Below, piece by piece: positions 1 through 5,384 of a stretch of 5,465 nucleotides of DNA (positions within the stretch are counted from its first letter, which is position 1; each line of letters starts with the position of its first letter). This DNA is from Methanobacteriaceae archaeon (GTDB lineage Archaea; Methanobacteriota; Methanobacteria; Methanobacteriales; Methanobacteriaceae), in contig JAUYBK010000043.1 of assembly GCA_030693105.1 (NCBI GenBank), positions 1 to 5,465 of the forward strand. The letters run 5' to 3'. The translations under genes and the position numbers were made by a program. A model generated the notes under the pieces. It did no database searches, was not told where the DNA came from, and was given only the letters and a program-made list of their open reading frames with translations.

Positions 1-1
1 T

Positions 2-457
2 GCTGAAATCGACATCGACGACCCTATCCAGCCTACCATTTTAGATGAACTGGTAGAAATTACTGGAGCCAAGTCTGTACCTTACAAGGACAAAATGATG
101 TGCTGCGGTGCTGGTGGTGGAGTTAGATCCCGTGACCTGGACGTAACCTTAAGTTTTACCCGCGAAAAACTGAAAAACATGAAAGAAGCTGGAGTAGATG
201 CCATTGTAAATGTCTGCCCCTTCTGTCACTTACAGTTTGATGTGGGACAAACCGAAGTCAACAAAAAGTACAACGAAAACTGGGACATTCCGGTTTTCCA
301 CTACGCACAACTCATTGGTATGGCCATGGGAGTGAGCAAAGAAAACCTTACTGTTGACGCCCACCAAATATGTGTGGACGCCGCTTTAGAAAAATGTGAA
401 GAAGGTTACATTTCGGCTGAAATCAAAGAGCTTGACGAAATTACTGGTGGAGAATAA
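2..457 (+). CDS. hdrB: CoB-CoM heterodisulfide reductase subunit B, C-terminal half (5' end outside window)
   Basis: HdrB is the catalytic subunit of the cytoplasmic heterodisulfide reductase HdrABC. It reduces CoM-S-S-CoB to the two thiols and, in complex with the MvhADG hydrogenase, takes part in flavin-based electron bifurcation. The frame is open from base 2 and gives 151 residues, about half of the usual roughly 300. Visible is one complete C-terminal CCG domain: CCG at fragment residues 34-36, then 35 residues, then CPFC at 71-74. This fits the CCG-X35-CXXC pattern that binds a noncubane [4Fe-4S] cluster. The run CCGAGGGVRSRD and the later DAHQICVD are typical of HdrB. The first CCG domain lies upstream, outside the window, probably preceded by hdrC. 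The C-terminal part of thiol:fumarate reductase TfrB is related, but the match to methanogen HdrB seems much closer. The gene ends with TAA at 455-457, just before a strong T-rich terminator, so it is probably last in its transcript. Confidence 0.95.
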   Translation, partial: AEIDIDDPIQPTILDELVEITGAKSVPYKDKMMCCGAGGGVRSRDLDVTLSFTREKLKNMKEAGVDAIVNVCPFCHLQFDVGQTEVNKKYNENWDIPVFHYAQLIGMAMGVSKENLTVDAHQICVDAALEKCEEGYISAEIKELDEITGGE

Positions 458-485
458 TTTTTCTCCCCATTTTTTTTATTTTTTT
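458..485 (+). terminator. Oligo(T) terminator after hdrB
   Basis: Immediately after the hdrB stop codon the non-template strand holds three T runs in 28 bases: five T (458-462), eight T (470-477) and seven T (479-485), broken by CTCCCCA and a single A. Archaeal RNA polymerase terminates at such oligo(T) tracts without needing a hairpin. The tract probably separates the highly expressed hdr transcript from the DUF749 gene that follows. Confidence 0.75.
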
Positions 486-533
486 ATCGCTAACTTTTTA
501 ACTTCTAATACCTAAAATTAATTTTAAAAAAGA

Positions 534-539
534 GAGGTG
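534..539 (+). promoter_or_regulatory. Shine-Dalgarno site GAGGTG that sets a TTG start
   Basis: GAGGTG at 534-539 is a good match to the archaeal anti-SD sequence and lies 6 bases before the TTG at 546. The GTG at 537-539 is in frame with the gene but is itself part of this SD site, so it is a poor start candidate. Confidence 0.7.
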
Positions 540-545
540 TTATTT

Positions 546-812
546 TTGTTTGTAGCTATCCTAATAGGCATATTCAAGTACGAAGAATTACCCGAAAAAT
601 ACATACCTTTTGTACAGTACAAGGCTTCCCTTGAGGATAAAACCATTTCTGAAGATGAAATGATTGCCATCTTGAATATTCGGGGTACAGAAAGTCACCA
701 CGTCCTGTTTTTAAGTTCATATAAACATATTAAGGAAATTGTAGCCGAACTTAAAGAGGCAGATGCTGAGATTAACTACACCACCAAGAAAATATTGGAA
801 GGCCATTTATGA
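546..812 (+). CDS. DUF749-like conserved archaeal protein of unknown function
   Basis: Small soluble protein of 88 residues with no signal peptide or obvious catalytic motif. The sequence (MFVAILIGIFKYEELP at the start, HVLFLSSYKHIKEI in the middle, KILEGHL at the end) resembles the DUF749 family of methanogens from memory; no database search was done. I chose the TTG at 546 because GAGGTG ends 6 bases before it and the resulting N-terminus, MFVA, looks family-like. An in-frame GTG at 537 would add three residues but falls inside that SD site. The pattern suggests a compact alpha/beta fold with strands around residues 37-41 (AILNI) and 48-53 and a helix around 56-67. The stop overlaps the start of the next gene as ATGA (809-812), which implies translational coupling and possibly a joint function. 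A weak AT-rich promoter could lie at 491-525, but no single TATA box stands out. Confidence 0.8.
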   Translation: MFVAILIGIFKYEELPEKYIPFVQYKASLEDKTISEDEMIAILNIRGTESHHVLFLSSYKHIKEIVAELKEADAEINYTTKKILEGHL

Positions 813-1345
813 GTTCGCTACCAGCAGAACAGACCTGGATGGTATTGGTGGAACTTTTAACTGACCTGCGCCGTCATCAAGTGAAGATATCTTCCACCAT
901 CACCAACGACATCCGTCTGGCCAAGACCACCATAAACTTCTACAAGGTGAACCCCTCTGATCCGGAGAGGATTAAGGAAGTTCCCCGGATGAATCAATTT
1001 TTAACATCTGCCCAGGAGGCTTTAATGTCCCTGGCAGACAAACAGGGCCAGGAATACTCCGAAGAATGGGAGGACAAACTAAAAAAAGCGTCAAGGGGTG
1101 AAGAGGTATATCCTTTAAAGGAGGACCGGTCTAAGTTTGTAATAGGTGCTCCTCCGGGCTTTTCAATGGTTCGGGTGAACTTCAAGGCCCCCCTGGCCGA
1201 GGACCGGGTGCAGGAGATTGCTGAGTACCATAACGTCATAATCGAGTTTGAGGACGATCGCCTGGTGGCCGTGTATGGAGATCCGGAGAATCTTAAATTA
1301 AGCCTAAAGGAACTGGCATCTTTCTTCAAAGAACAGATCGAATAA
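809..1345 (+). CDS. DUF2096-like conserved archaeal protein of unknown function
   Basis: Protein of 178 residues beginning MSSLPAEQTWMVLVELLTDL, which resembles the DUF2096 family of methanogenic archaea (recognised from memory; function unknown). The ATG at 809 overlaps the upstream TGA in the four bases ATGA, so the two genes are almost certainly cotranscribed and translationally coupled. The N-terminal 80 or so residues look helical and charged (LAKTTINFY around 39-47, then a helix rich in E, K and Q). Residues 110-178 look like an alpha/beta domain: FVIGAPPGFSMVRVNF, then RVQEIAEYHNVIIEFEDDRLVAVYG in outline, then a final helix. The glycine-containing GAPPGF at 113-118 is not a P-loop. 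No membrane segment, zinc motif or cysteine is present. The C-terminal part could bind nucleic acid or a partner protein, but nothing in the sequence decides this. The gene ends with TAA and no strong T tract follows. Confidence 0.8.
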   Translation: MSSLPAEQTWMVLVELLTDLRRHQVKISSTITNDIRLAKTTINFYKVNPSDPERIKEVPRMNQFLTSAQEALMSLADKQGQEYSEEWEDKLKKASRGEEVYPLKEDRSKFVIGAPPGFSMVRVNFKAPLAEDRVQEIAEYHNVIIEFEDDRLVAVYGDPENLKLSLKELASFFKEQIE

Positions 1346-1390
1346 CTAAAATTCTTTGAATTTAATTAAGGGAAGTGTTAGAGATTAATG

Positions 1391-1400
1391 ATTTAATTTA
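1391..1400 (+). promoter_or_regulatory. Possible TATA box for the metallophosphoesterase gene
   Basis: ATTTAATTTA at 1391-1400 is a TATA-like box that would place transcription start near 1420, leaving a leader of about 30 bases that contains the SD site at 1436-1444. The region is AT-rich throughout, so chance matches are likely. AGGGAA (1369-1374) and TTCCCT (1401-1406) flank the box as a 6-bp inverted repeat, a possible but weak operator. Confidence 0.3.
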
Positions 1401-1435
1401 TTCCCTCACTAATGCTACTTAATCATTTAGTAATT

Positions 1436-1444
1436 GAAGGAGAG
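1436..1444 (+). promoter_or_regulatory. Shine-Dalgarno site GAAGGAGAG deciding the start at 1451
   Basis: GGAG at 1439-1442 lies 8 bases before the ATG at 1451. An upstream in-frame ATG at 1412 would add 13 residues but has no SD site, and those residues precede the usual first strand of the fold. The start at 1451 is therefore preferred. Confidence 0.75.
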
Positions 1445-1450
1445 TTTTTC

Positions 1451-2122
1451 ATGAAGATCCTGGCAGTAAGTGACATGCACGGTAATTTCAAGCCACTGGT
1501 AGACTATTTGAAAAAAAACCAGGTGGACCTGGTGATTCTGGCCGGAGACATCACCCACTTTGGGCCCTCTGATCTGGGAGAAGAAATATTGAACGAGATC
1601 AGCTCCTGCGAGGTGCCGGTCATGGCCATACCTGGTAATTGTGACCCGGAATCCATTCATGGAGAAATAGAAAGATCTAAAGCCTTTAACATTCACGCAC
1701 GCAGTACTGTTGTTAAAAATGTAGGAATATGTGGCTTTGGTGGTTCCAATCCCACGCCCTTCAATACTCCCCTGGAATTTGAGGAGGTTGAAATCTATGA
1801 CGAGGCCAAAAAGGTCATGGAATCAATAAAAGATGAAAAAATAACTCTTTTAGTGACCCACGCCCCCCCTTACGCTACTAAAACCGATTTACTTCCATCG
1901 GGTGAGCACGCTGGCAGTAAAAGTCTGCGCCGGGTTATAGAAGAATTACAGCCTACCTTAAACATCTGTGGACACATACATGAGTCTCGGGGCACCGATA
2001 AAATAGGCCAGACCATGGTAATAAATCCGGGACAGATGGACGAGGGCTATGCCTGTCTGATAAATGTCTTAGAAGATGATAAATCCAAGTTAGAGACAAA
2101 AATAATAAAATTGGAAGTCTGA
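1451..2122 (+). CDS. Calcineurin-like metallophosphoesterase (Icc-related)
   Basis: Predicted dinuclear-metal phosphoesterase of 223 residues, soluble and cytoplasmic. All the metal and phosphate motifs of the family are in order: D-x-H at D8/H10 (SDMHGN), GD at 32-33 (AGDITHFG), GNCD at 62-65 with the expected metal-binding N63, THAPP at 136-140 with H137, and GHIH at 174-177 with H175 and H177. NPGQ at 192-195 is the usual late motif. The protein starts directly with the first strand (MKILAVSDMH), and the SD site 8 bases upstream supports the ATG at 1451. It resembles the group of predicted phosphoesterases related to Icc. Substrates in this superfamily range from cyclic nucleotides to phosphoproteins and cannot be read from the sequence. 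The gene stands apart from its neighbours (105 bases upstream, 125 downstream) and is probably transcribed alone. A role with the adjacent 2-phosphoglycerate kinase is conceivable but unsupported. Confidence 0.88.
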   Translation: MKILAVSDMHGNFKPLVDYLKKNQVDLVILAGDITHFGPSDLGEEILNEISSCEVPVMAIPGNCDPESIHGEIERSKAFNIHARSTVVKNVGICGFGGSNPTPFNTPLEFEEVEIYDEAKKVMESIKDEKITLLVTHAPPYATKTDLLPSGEHAGSKSLRRVIEELQPTLNICGHIHESRGTDKIGQTMVINPGQMDEGYACLINVLEDDKSKLETKIIKLEV

Positions 2123-2168
2123 GAGTTAAATCAGTAGGAGTTTTCCAGCTATTAAGTTGGTGGTAATA

Positions 2169-2176
2169 TTTTTTTT
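2169..2176 (+). terminator. T8 terminator after the metallophosphoesterase gene
   Basis: A run of eight T at 2169-2176, preceded by GGTGGTAATA, lies about 47 bases after the stop codon. It suits an archaeal oligo(T) terminator and would separate the phosphoesterase transcript from the kinase transcript. Confidence 0.5.
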
Positions 2177-2183
2177 AGAAAAT

Positions 2184-2228
2184 GATTTAAAGGGGCGCAA
2201 CCTATCTTCATTTAGATACTATTTATAA
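2184..2228 (+). promoter_or_regulatory. Probable promoter region of the 2-phosphoglycerate kinase gene
   Basis: Two TATA-like boxes are visible: GATTTAAA at 2184-2191, which would put transcription start near 2213 and leave a leader of about 35 bases with the SD site, and ATTTATAA at 2221-2228, whose start would fall almost on the ATG and skip the SD site. Because a clear AGGTGA lies at 2238-2243, the first box fits better. The second looks closer to the consensus, so the choice is open. Confidence 0.35.
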
Positions 2229-2247
2229 CTTTTTTAAAGGTGAGCTG

Positions 2248-3171
2248 ATGAGCATGATCGTAGTTGAGGGAGAAGTAGGTGGTAAGAAATACAGGGAACC
2301 CTTCTCTAAGGGAGTACTGGCCCGGTCCCTCACTCGGGCAGAAATGGACCCCAATAAGGCCTACACCTTCGCCTCCCAGATCGAAGTCCACCTGAAACAA
2401 GAAGGGTACAACGTAATCAAGCTGGACGAACTAATAAGGCAAGTATCTGCGAAGTTAAAGGAAGAAGTACCAGAGACAGCCTCTAAATATAGGCACTGGA
2501 AGAAGCTGAGAAGGTGCCGTGACCCTTTAATCATCCTCATTGGGGGAGCTTCGGGAGTGGGGACCAGTTCCATAGCCTTCGAAGTTGCCAATCGGCTGGG
2601 CATACGTAACATGATCAGCACCGACATGATCCGGGAAGTAATGCGCAAAACAAGCTCAAAAGAGCTTATTCCCACCCTTTACGAGTCCAGTTACACTGCT
2701 TACCGTTCTCTACGCATCCCACCACCACCCGAACTGGATCGGGTGCTAATTGGGTTCCGGGACCATGTGGACACCGTGAGCGTGGGTGTAGAAGCAGTAA
2801 TTGAACGGGCCATCAAAGAAGGAATTAGCATAGTCATCGAAGGCGTGCACATCGTACCGGGCTATATAAGGGCCGACCTGGTTGATAGAAGTAACGTGAC
2901 AATGTTCGTGTTAACCCTCCAGGATGAAGAAATTCACCGGGGACGTTTTTACTCACGCTGCCGGCAAATGTGGGCTCGAAGACCCCTCAAAAGATATATG
3001 GACTCCTTTAACGACATCCGGAGAACCCACCTTTACTTTGAAAATCAAGCCAACCTGTTCCACATACCCATTATAGAGAACATTGACGTTACCACCACCA
3101 TTGATTCTATTATAGAACACATAACAAAAACTTACGGATGTGAAGAAGATGTTAAAGGACCTAAAAGTTGA
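2248..3171 (+). CDS. pgk2: 2-phosphoglycerate kinase (cyclic 2,3-diphosphoglycerate biosynthesis)
   Basis: Enzyme of 307 residues that phosphorylates 2-phosphoglycerate with ATP to 2,3-diphosphoglycerate. This is the first committed step to cyclic 2,3-diphosphoglycerate, a solute and phosphate store of Methanobacteriales and a few other methanogens. Residues 3-75 look like an ATP-cone domain (FSKGVLARSL, then ASQIEVHLKQEG). A P-loop kinase domain follows: strand LIILIGG at 94-100, loop GASGVGTSS at 100-108, STDMIREVMR at 124-133, and VIEGVHIVPG at 196-205. An arginine-rich stretch at 231-249 may form the lid or bind phosphates. In the P-loop the usual lysine of GxxxxGK[ST] is replaced by T106; I believe this is shared by the family rather than a defect. 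AGGTGA at 2238-2243 lies 4 bases before the ATG at 2248; a second ATG at 2254 is possible and would remove two residues. The last 23 bases overlap the start of the CBS-domain gene. Confidence 0.9.
   Translation: MSMIVVEGEVGGKKYREPFSKGVLARSLTRAEMDPNKAYTFASQIEVHLKQEGYNVIKLDELIRQVSAKLKEEVPETASKYRHWKKLRRCRDPLIILIGGASGVGTSSIAFEVANRLGIRNMISTDMIREVMRKTSSKELIPTLYESSYTAYRSLRIPPPPELDRVLIGFRDHVDTVSVGVEAVIERAIKEGISIVIEGVHIVPGYIRADLVDRSNVTMFVLTLQDEEIHRGRFYSRCRQMWARRPLKRYMDSFNDIRRTHLYFENQANLFHIPIIENIDVTTTIDSIIEHITKTYGCEEDVKGPKS
3136..3143 (+). promoter_or_regulatory. Shine-Dalgarno site inside pgk2 that sets the CBS gene start
   Basis: GGATGTGA at 3136-3143 matches GGAGGTGA in seven of eight bases and lies 5 bases before the ATG at 3149. 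The in-frame GTG at 3140-3142 falls within this site and would add three residues (M-K-K), so it is less likely to be the start. Confidence 0.6.
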
Positions 3172-3544
3172 AGATGTAATGACTAAAGGAGTAATCACCG
3201 TCAAACCAAATGAAGACGTGGTTTTTGCATTTGAAAAACTGATGAAGCACCGGATTAGTTCTCTGCCAGTACTGGACGGGGATATTCTGGTGGGAATAGT
3301 AACTGCCACTGATCTGGGCCACAATCTCATCCTGGACAAGTATGAGTTGGGCACCACGGTGGATGCTGTGATGATAAAAGACGTAGTTTATGTTAGTCCC
3401 AAAGATGATCTGGTAACTGCGGTGGAGAAGATGAATCAGCACGGCTCGGATAAGGGTATTATCAACCAGTTAGTCGTAATTGATGACCATCAGGTTAAAG
3501 GGATAGTTTCTGATGGAGACATAATCCGGGCTCTTGGTATTTAA
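3149..3544 (+). CDS. Stand-alone two-CBS-domain protein (Bateman module)
   Basis: Protein of 131 residues made almost entirely of two CBS domains, which usually pair and bind adenosine nucleotides or S-adenosylmethionine to sense cell state. CBS1 covers about residues 8-60 (VMTKGVITVKP, then ISSLPVLDGD, then GIVTATDL). CBS2 covers about 72-130 (VMIKDVVYVSP, then NQLVVIDD, then GIVSDGDIIRAL). Each keeps the ribose-contacting [ST]xxD motif: T52-D55 and S121-D124. Residues 98-107 (HGSDKGIINQ) form a slightly longer loop in CBS2. No DNA-binding or enzymatic domain is attached. The ATG at 3149 is chosen because of the SD-like site at 3136-3143. The gene overlaps the end of the 2-phosphoglycerate kinase gene by 23 bases in another frame, so the two are cotranscribed. 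This suggests, without proving it, that the protein responds to adenylate levels and acts on the kinase or its pathway. It is followed by T tracts. Confidence 0.9.
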   Translation: MLKDLKVEDVMTKGVITVKPNEDVVFAFEKLMKHRISSLPVLDGDILVGIVTATDLGHNLILDKYELGTTVDAVMIKDVVYVSPKDDLVTAVEKMNQHGSDKGIINQLVVIDDHQVKGIVSDGDIIRALGI

Positions 3545-3548
3545 CTGC

Positions 3549-3570
3549 TTTTTTTTAATAGTATCTTTTT
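3549..3570 (+). terminator. Oligo(T) terminator of the pgk2-CBS transcript
   Basis: A run of eight T (3549-3556), then AATAGTATC, then five T (3566-3570), begins five bases after the CBS stop codon. It fits archaeal oligo(T) termination for the plus-strand transcript and lies just before the convergent minus-strand gene. Confidence 0.7.
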
Positions 3571-3603
3571 AAAGTAAAAATACTCTCCCCTACTCGTGGG
3601 GAG
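3571..3603 (-). terminator. Hairpin plus T-rich terminator of the fprA transcript
   Basis: Read on the minus strand, CTCCCC, a 7-base loop (ACGAGTA) and GGGGAG form a perfect 6-bp GC-rich stem (3603-3585), followed by AGTATTTTTACTTT (3584-3571). This resembles a bacterial intrinsic terminator. The stem contains the TAG stop (3592-3590) of the small gene. A second GGGGAGT on the plus strand at 3610-3616 repeats the 3598-3604 copy, so an alternative stem is possible. In archaea the T-rich tract may be the active part. Confidence 0.55.
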
Positions 3604-4003
3604 TTATCCGGGGAGTGAAGGAGTCACATACACTGGGGAACTTTTTGGGAAGTTCCATCTCCAATTTTTCTATAATTTCATCTTCTATTTCTGGACTTTT
3701 TATCACAGATACACTGAAAGAGTCATTACTTAAACTGACATCTAAAACCTCTTCCCCTATATTGAAGTTGAATTTCACTGTTTTATTGTCTTCCAGATCT
3801 GCAACTATTTCTTCCATTAACTTCTCATCAAATTTAAGAAGTTTTGTTTTATCGGGAAGATGGGTATCCATGCTGGTGCTAATCTTTTTAATCAAAAAAG
3901 GTGCACACCCCTCGGTACGTGCTGCTTTACGGTTAACCCAAAAAGTGACCATCTTCACCTTCTTCTTATTATCCATTTTACTCTCATATTCCAGAGACTT
4001 CAT
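3590..4003 (-). CDS. Small protein of unknown function, cotranscribed with fprA
   Basis: I do not recognise this 137-residue protein. It is soluble and charged, with a lysine-rich N-terminus (residues 1-18), then a strand-like VTFWVNRKAARTEGCAPFL (19-37). An acidic and lysine-rich middle follows, with VKFNFNIGEEVLDVSL at 76-91 and FSVSVIKS at 96-103 as probable strands, then a charged helix at 105-118 (EIEDEIIEKLEMEL). It has two cysteines, C33 and C126, but no metal-binding cluster, membrane segment or signal peptide. The ATG at 4003 is supported by AGAGGT six bases upstream. An internal ATG at residue 10 lacks such a site. The start lies 20 bases after the fprA stop with no T tract long enough to suggest termination, so the two genes are probably one transcript. 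That context hints at oxygen or redox stress, but this is inference only. The opposite-strand frame over the same region encodes an unlikely Ser/Leu/Phe-rich product and overlaps fprA, so the minus strand is preferred. Confidence 0.75.
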   Translation of the reverse strand: MKSLEYESKMDNKKKVKMVTFWVNRKAARTEGCAPFLIKKISTSMDTHLPDKTKLLKFDEKLMEEIVADLEDNKTVKFNFNIGEEVLDVSLSNDSFSVSVIKSPEIEDEIIEKLEMELPKKFPSVCDSFTPRITPHE

Positions 4004-4009
4004 ATTAAT

Positions 4010-4015
4010 ACCTCT
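4010..4015 (-). promoter_or_regulatory. Shine-Dalgarno site of the fprA-linked small gene
   Basis: AGAGGT on the minus strand (4015-4010) ends 6 bases before the ATG at 4003. It lies within the 20-base gap after fprA, which supports the longer start and translation as part of the fprA transcript. Confidence 0.65.
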
Positions 4016-4023
4016 AATTTTTT

Positions 4024-5256
4024 TTATTTTTCGCCCATCTGTTTAATTTTCAGTGCCATTTGTTTACCAATTTCATAACAATGGTCTAATTCTTCTCCGG
4101 TGGGTTGATAGTTAACCTCATACTTTTCTAGAACCTCAAATCCTGATTTTTCCAGAGCCTCCGCCACTTTGTTCACGGCTTTGCCACTCCAACCCTTGGA
4201 TCCGAAGGTGGCAGCTATCCTTTTAATTCCGGTGCGCTGGAAGCTCAAACCCTCCAAGTAGAACAAAATATCCCCCAAACTGGGGTATGGTCCGTTAAAG
4301 AGGGTGGGAGTACCTAAAAGAAGGGCTTTACTGTCCAGGATGTCCTTAACAATATCGCTGCGGTCATCATCACTCAGGAAGTACATCTTCACCTTCACCC
4401 CTTCGCTCATGAGTCCTTCGGCCAGGGCATGGGCCATCTGCCGGGTGGAGTAGTGCATGGTATCGTAGACGATGGTGGCCTTATCTTGGCACACCCCCGA
4501 GGCCCAGTTACTGTAGGCACCTATTATCTTCAAAGGTTCAGTCCATATCTGACCGTGGCTGGGTGCAATCATCATTATCTGCTCTAAAAGTCCCAGGTCA
4601 GTGACTTCCTGGAATTTGCGCAGGACCAGCATGGATGCCGGAGTCACCAGGTTGGCGTAGAACTTCTGGGCAGCATCCATCAAGACGTAATCGGGAATTT
4701 CATGGTCGTAGCGTTCGGTAAAGCACAGGTGCTGTCCGAAGGCATCGTTTGAAAATAGAATCCCCTCGTCTACCAGGAGGGTGAACATGCTGTCTGGCCA
4801 GTGTAGCATTTTGGCATCCAGGAAGGCAAAGGTAAGGCCCCCCACTTCCACTTGGTCCCCGGTTTTAACAGGACGGAAATCAGCACCCTCCAGTCCGGGG
4901 TAGTGCTGTTTTAAGCCGTTGATGGCCACGGCACTGCAGTAGATAGGTGCTTCGGGGAAACGCTTGTGAACTTCCGTTAGGGCTCCGCTGTGGTCTCTTT
5001 CGATGTGGTTCTGGATCACCACGTCGATCTTCATCTTTCTACCTTCTTTACGGAAGGCGTCCTCTATCCTGCCCCATAACTGGGCCGAGCTCCCCGGATA
5101 AGTGTTGTCTATTAAGACGGTTTTACCATCTCCAAATACAAGGTAAGCATTGTAGGTGGTTCCTCCCAGGGTGTAGCCATGGTAATTACGTATATCCCAG
5201 TCCAAAACTCCCACCCAGTAAACTGCTTCTCCAATCTTCACTGCATCTGCTTTCAT
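4024..5256 (-). CDS. fprA: F420H2 oxidase, flavodiiron protein FprA
   Basis: Cytoplasmic flavodiiron enzyme of 410 residues that oxidises two F420H2 with one O2 to give two F420 and two water, removing oxygen in anaerobic methanogens. Residues 1-255 are a metallo-beta-lactamase-like domain with all expected diiron ligands: H84, E86 and D88 in HIERDHSGAL, H152 in LHWPDS, D171 in NDAFGQH, and H234 in APSHG. Residues 260-405 are a flavodoxin domain that binds FMN, with the phosphate loop TMHYST at 266-271, GTPTLFNGPYP at 315-325 and FGSKGWSG at 351-358. There is no C-terminal rubredoxin or flavin-reductase extension, as in the short methanogen class that takes electrons straight from F420H2. NO reduction is seen in some relatives but cannot be judged here. 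I chose the ATG at 5256 because CCTCC on the plus strand (GGAGG on the minus) lies 6 bases before it; an in-frame TTG at 5271 is upstream of that SD site. A small unknown gene follows 20 bases later. Confidence 0.96.
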   Translation of the reverse strand: MKADAVKIGEAVYWVGVLDWDIRNYHGYTLGGTTYNAYLVFGDGKTVLIDNTYPGSSAQLWGRIEDAFRKEGRKMKIDVVIQNHIERDHSGALTEVHKRFPEAPIYCSAVAINGLKQHYPGLEGADFRPVKTGDQVEVGGLTFAFLDAKMLHWPDSMFTLLVDEGILFSNDAFGQHLCFTERYDHEIPDYVLMDAAQKFYANLVTPASMLVLRKFQEVTDLGLLEQIMMIAPSHGQIWTEPLKIIGAYSNWASGVCQDKATIVYDTMHYSTRQMAHALAEGLMSEGVKVKMYFLSDDDRSDIVKDILDSKALLLGTPTLFNGPYPSLGDILFYLEGLSFQRTGIKRIAATFGSKGWSGKAVNKVAEALEKSGFEVLEKYEVNYQPTGEELDHCYEIGKQMALKIKQMGEK

Positions 5257-5262
5257 TTTCTG

Positions 5263-5268
5263 CCTCCA
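5263..5268 (-). promoter_or_regulatory. Shine-Dalgarno site TGGAGG of fprA
   Basis: On the minus strand TGGAGG (5268-5263) is followed by six bases (CAGAAA) and the ATG at 5256. This is close to an ideal spacing and excludes the in-frame TTG at 5271 as the main start. Confidence 0.8.
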
Positions 5269-5300
5269 CAATAGCTAAGCCATTAAATACTCATAAGAGG

Positions 5301-5308
5301 ATAAATAA
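5301..5308 (-). promoter_or_regulatory. Possible TATA box of fprA
   Basis: TTATTTAT on the minus strand (5308-5301) would place transcription start near 5279 and give a leader of about 23 bases carrying the SD site. Other AT-rich boxes are present nearby: TATTTAAT at 5289-5282 is too close to the gene, and the palindrome at 5335-5344 would give a leader of roughly 50 bases. The choice is tentative. Confidence 0.35.
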
Positions 5309-5330
5309 CTCTTCTCTTAAGTAATCAATT

Positions 5331-5344
5331 ACATATAATATTAT
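5331..5344. promoter_or_regulatory. Palindromic AT box in the divergent intergenic region
   Basis: ATAATATTAT at 5335-5344 is a perfect 10-bp palindrome within ACATATAATATTAT, and TATA-like on both strands. On the plus strand it would start a transcript near 5360, before the ATG at 5385. It could serve either divergent gene, but AT-rich palindromes are common by chance. Confidence 0.25.
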
Positions 5345-5384
5345 GGTAGAGGTATCAATTATTTTTTTCCATTTAAGATGCAAA

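Noticed and set aside
1..457. The left-edge gene as the C-terminal part of thiol:fumarate reductase TfrB
   Set aside because: TfrB shares the CCG domain, but the residues around CCGAGGGVRSRD and DAHQICVD match methanogen HdrB as I know it. The 5' half would settle this.
994..1329. Minus-strand open frame inside the DUF2096-like gene
   Set aside because: It is antisense to a recognised conserved gene, has a Ser/Arg-rich product and no SD site. It is a shadow frame.
1369..1427. Short inverted repeats before the metallophosphoesterase gene (AGGGAA/TTCCCT and AATGATT/AATCATT)
   Set aside because: Arms of 6 and 7 bp with long spacers in AT-rich sequence are expected by chance. They are mentioned only with the possible promoter.
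1427..1696. Minus-strand open frame of 89 codons over the metallophosphoesterase gene
   Set aside because: It is antisense to a gene with all its catalytic motifs and has no start signal.
2361..2675. Minus-strand open frames inside pgk2 and the CBS gene (2212-2400, 2361-2675, 2953-3357, 3161-3442)
   Set aside because: All lie antisense to well-supported genes and have low-complexity or Ser-rich products with no motif.
3615..4046. Plus-strand open frame of 143 codons over the fprA-linked small gene
   Set aside because: It starts with GTG within the terminator region, encodes a Ser/Leu/Ile/Phe-rich product, and runs into the end of fprA. The minus-strand frame has a good SD site, a hydrophilic product and an operon context.
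4947..5324. Plus-strand open frame of 125 codons antisense to the N-terminal part of fprA
   Set aside because: The product is rich in Cys, Ser, Arg and Pro, a usual antisense pattern of a G/C-biased gene, and fprA is certain in the opposite frame.
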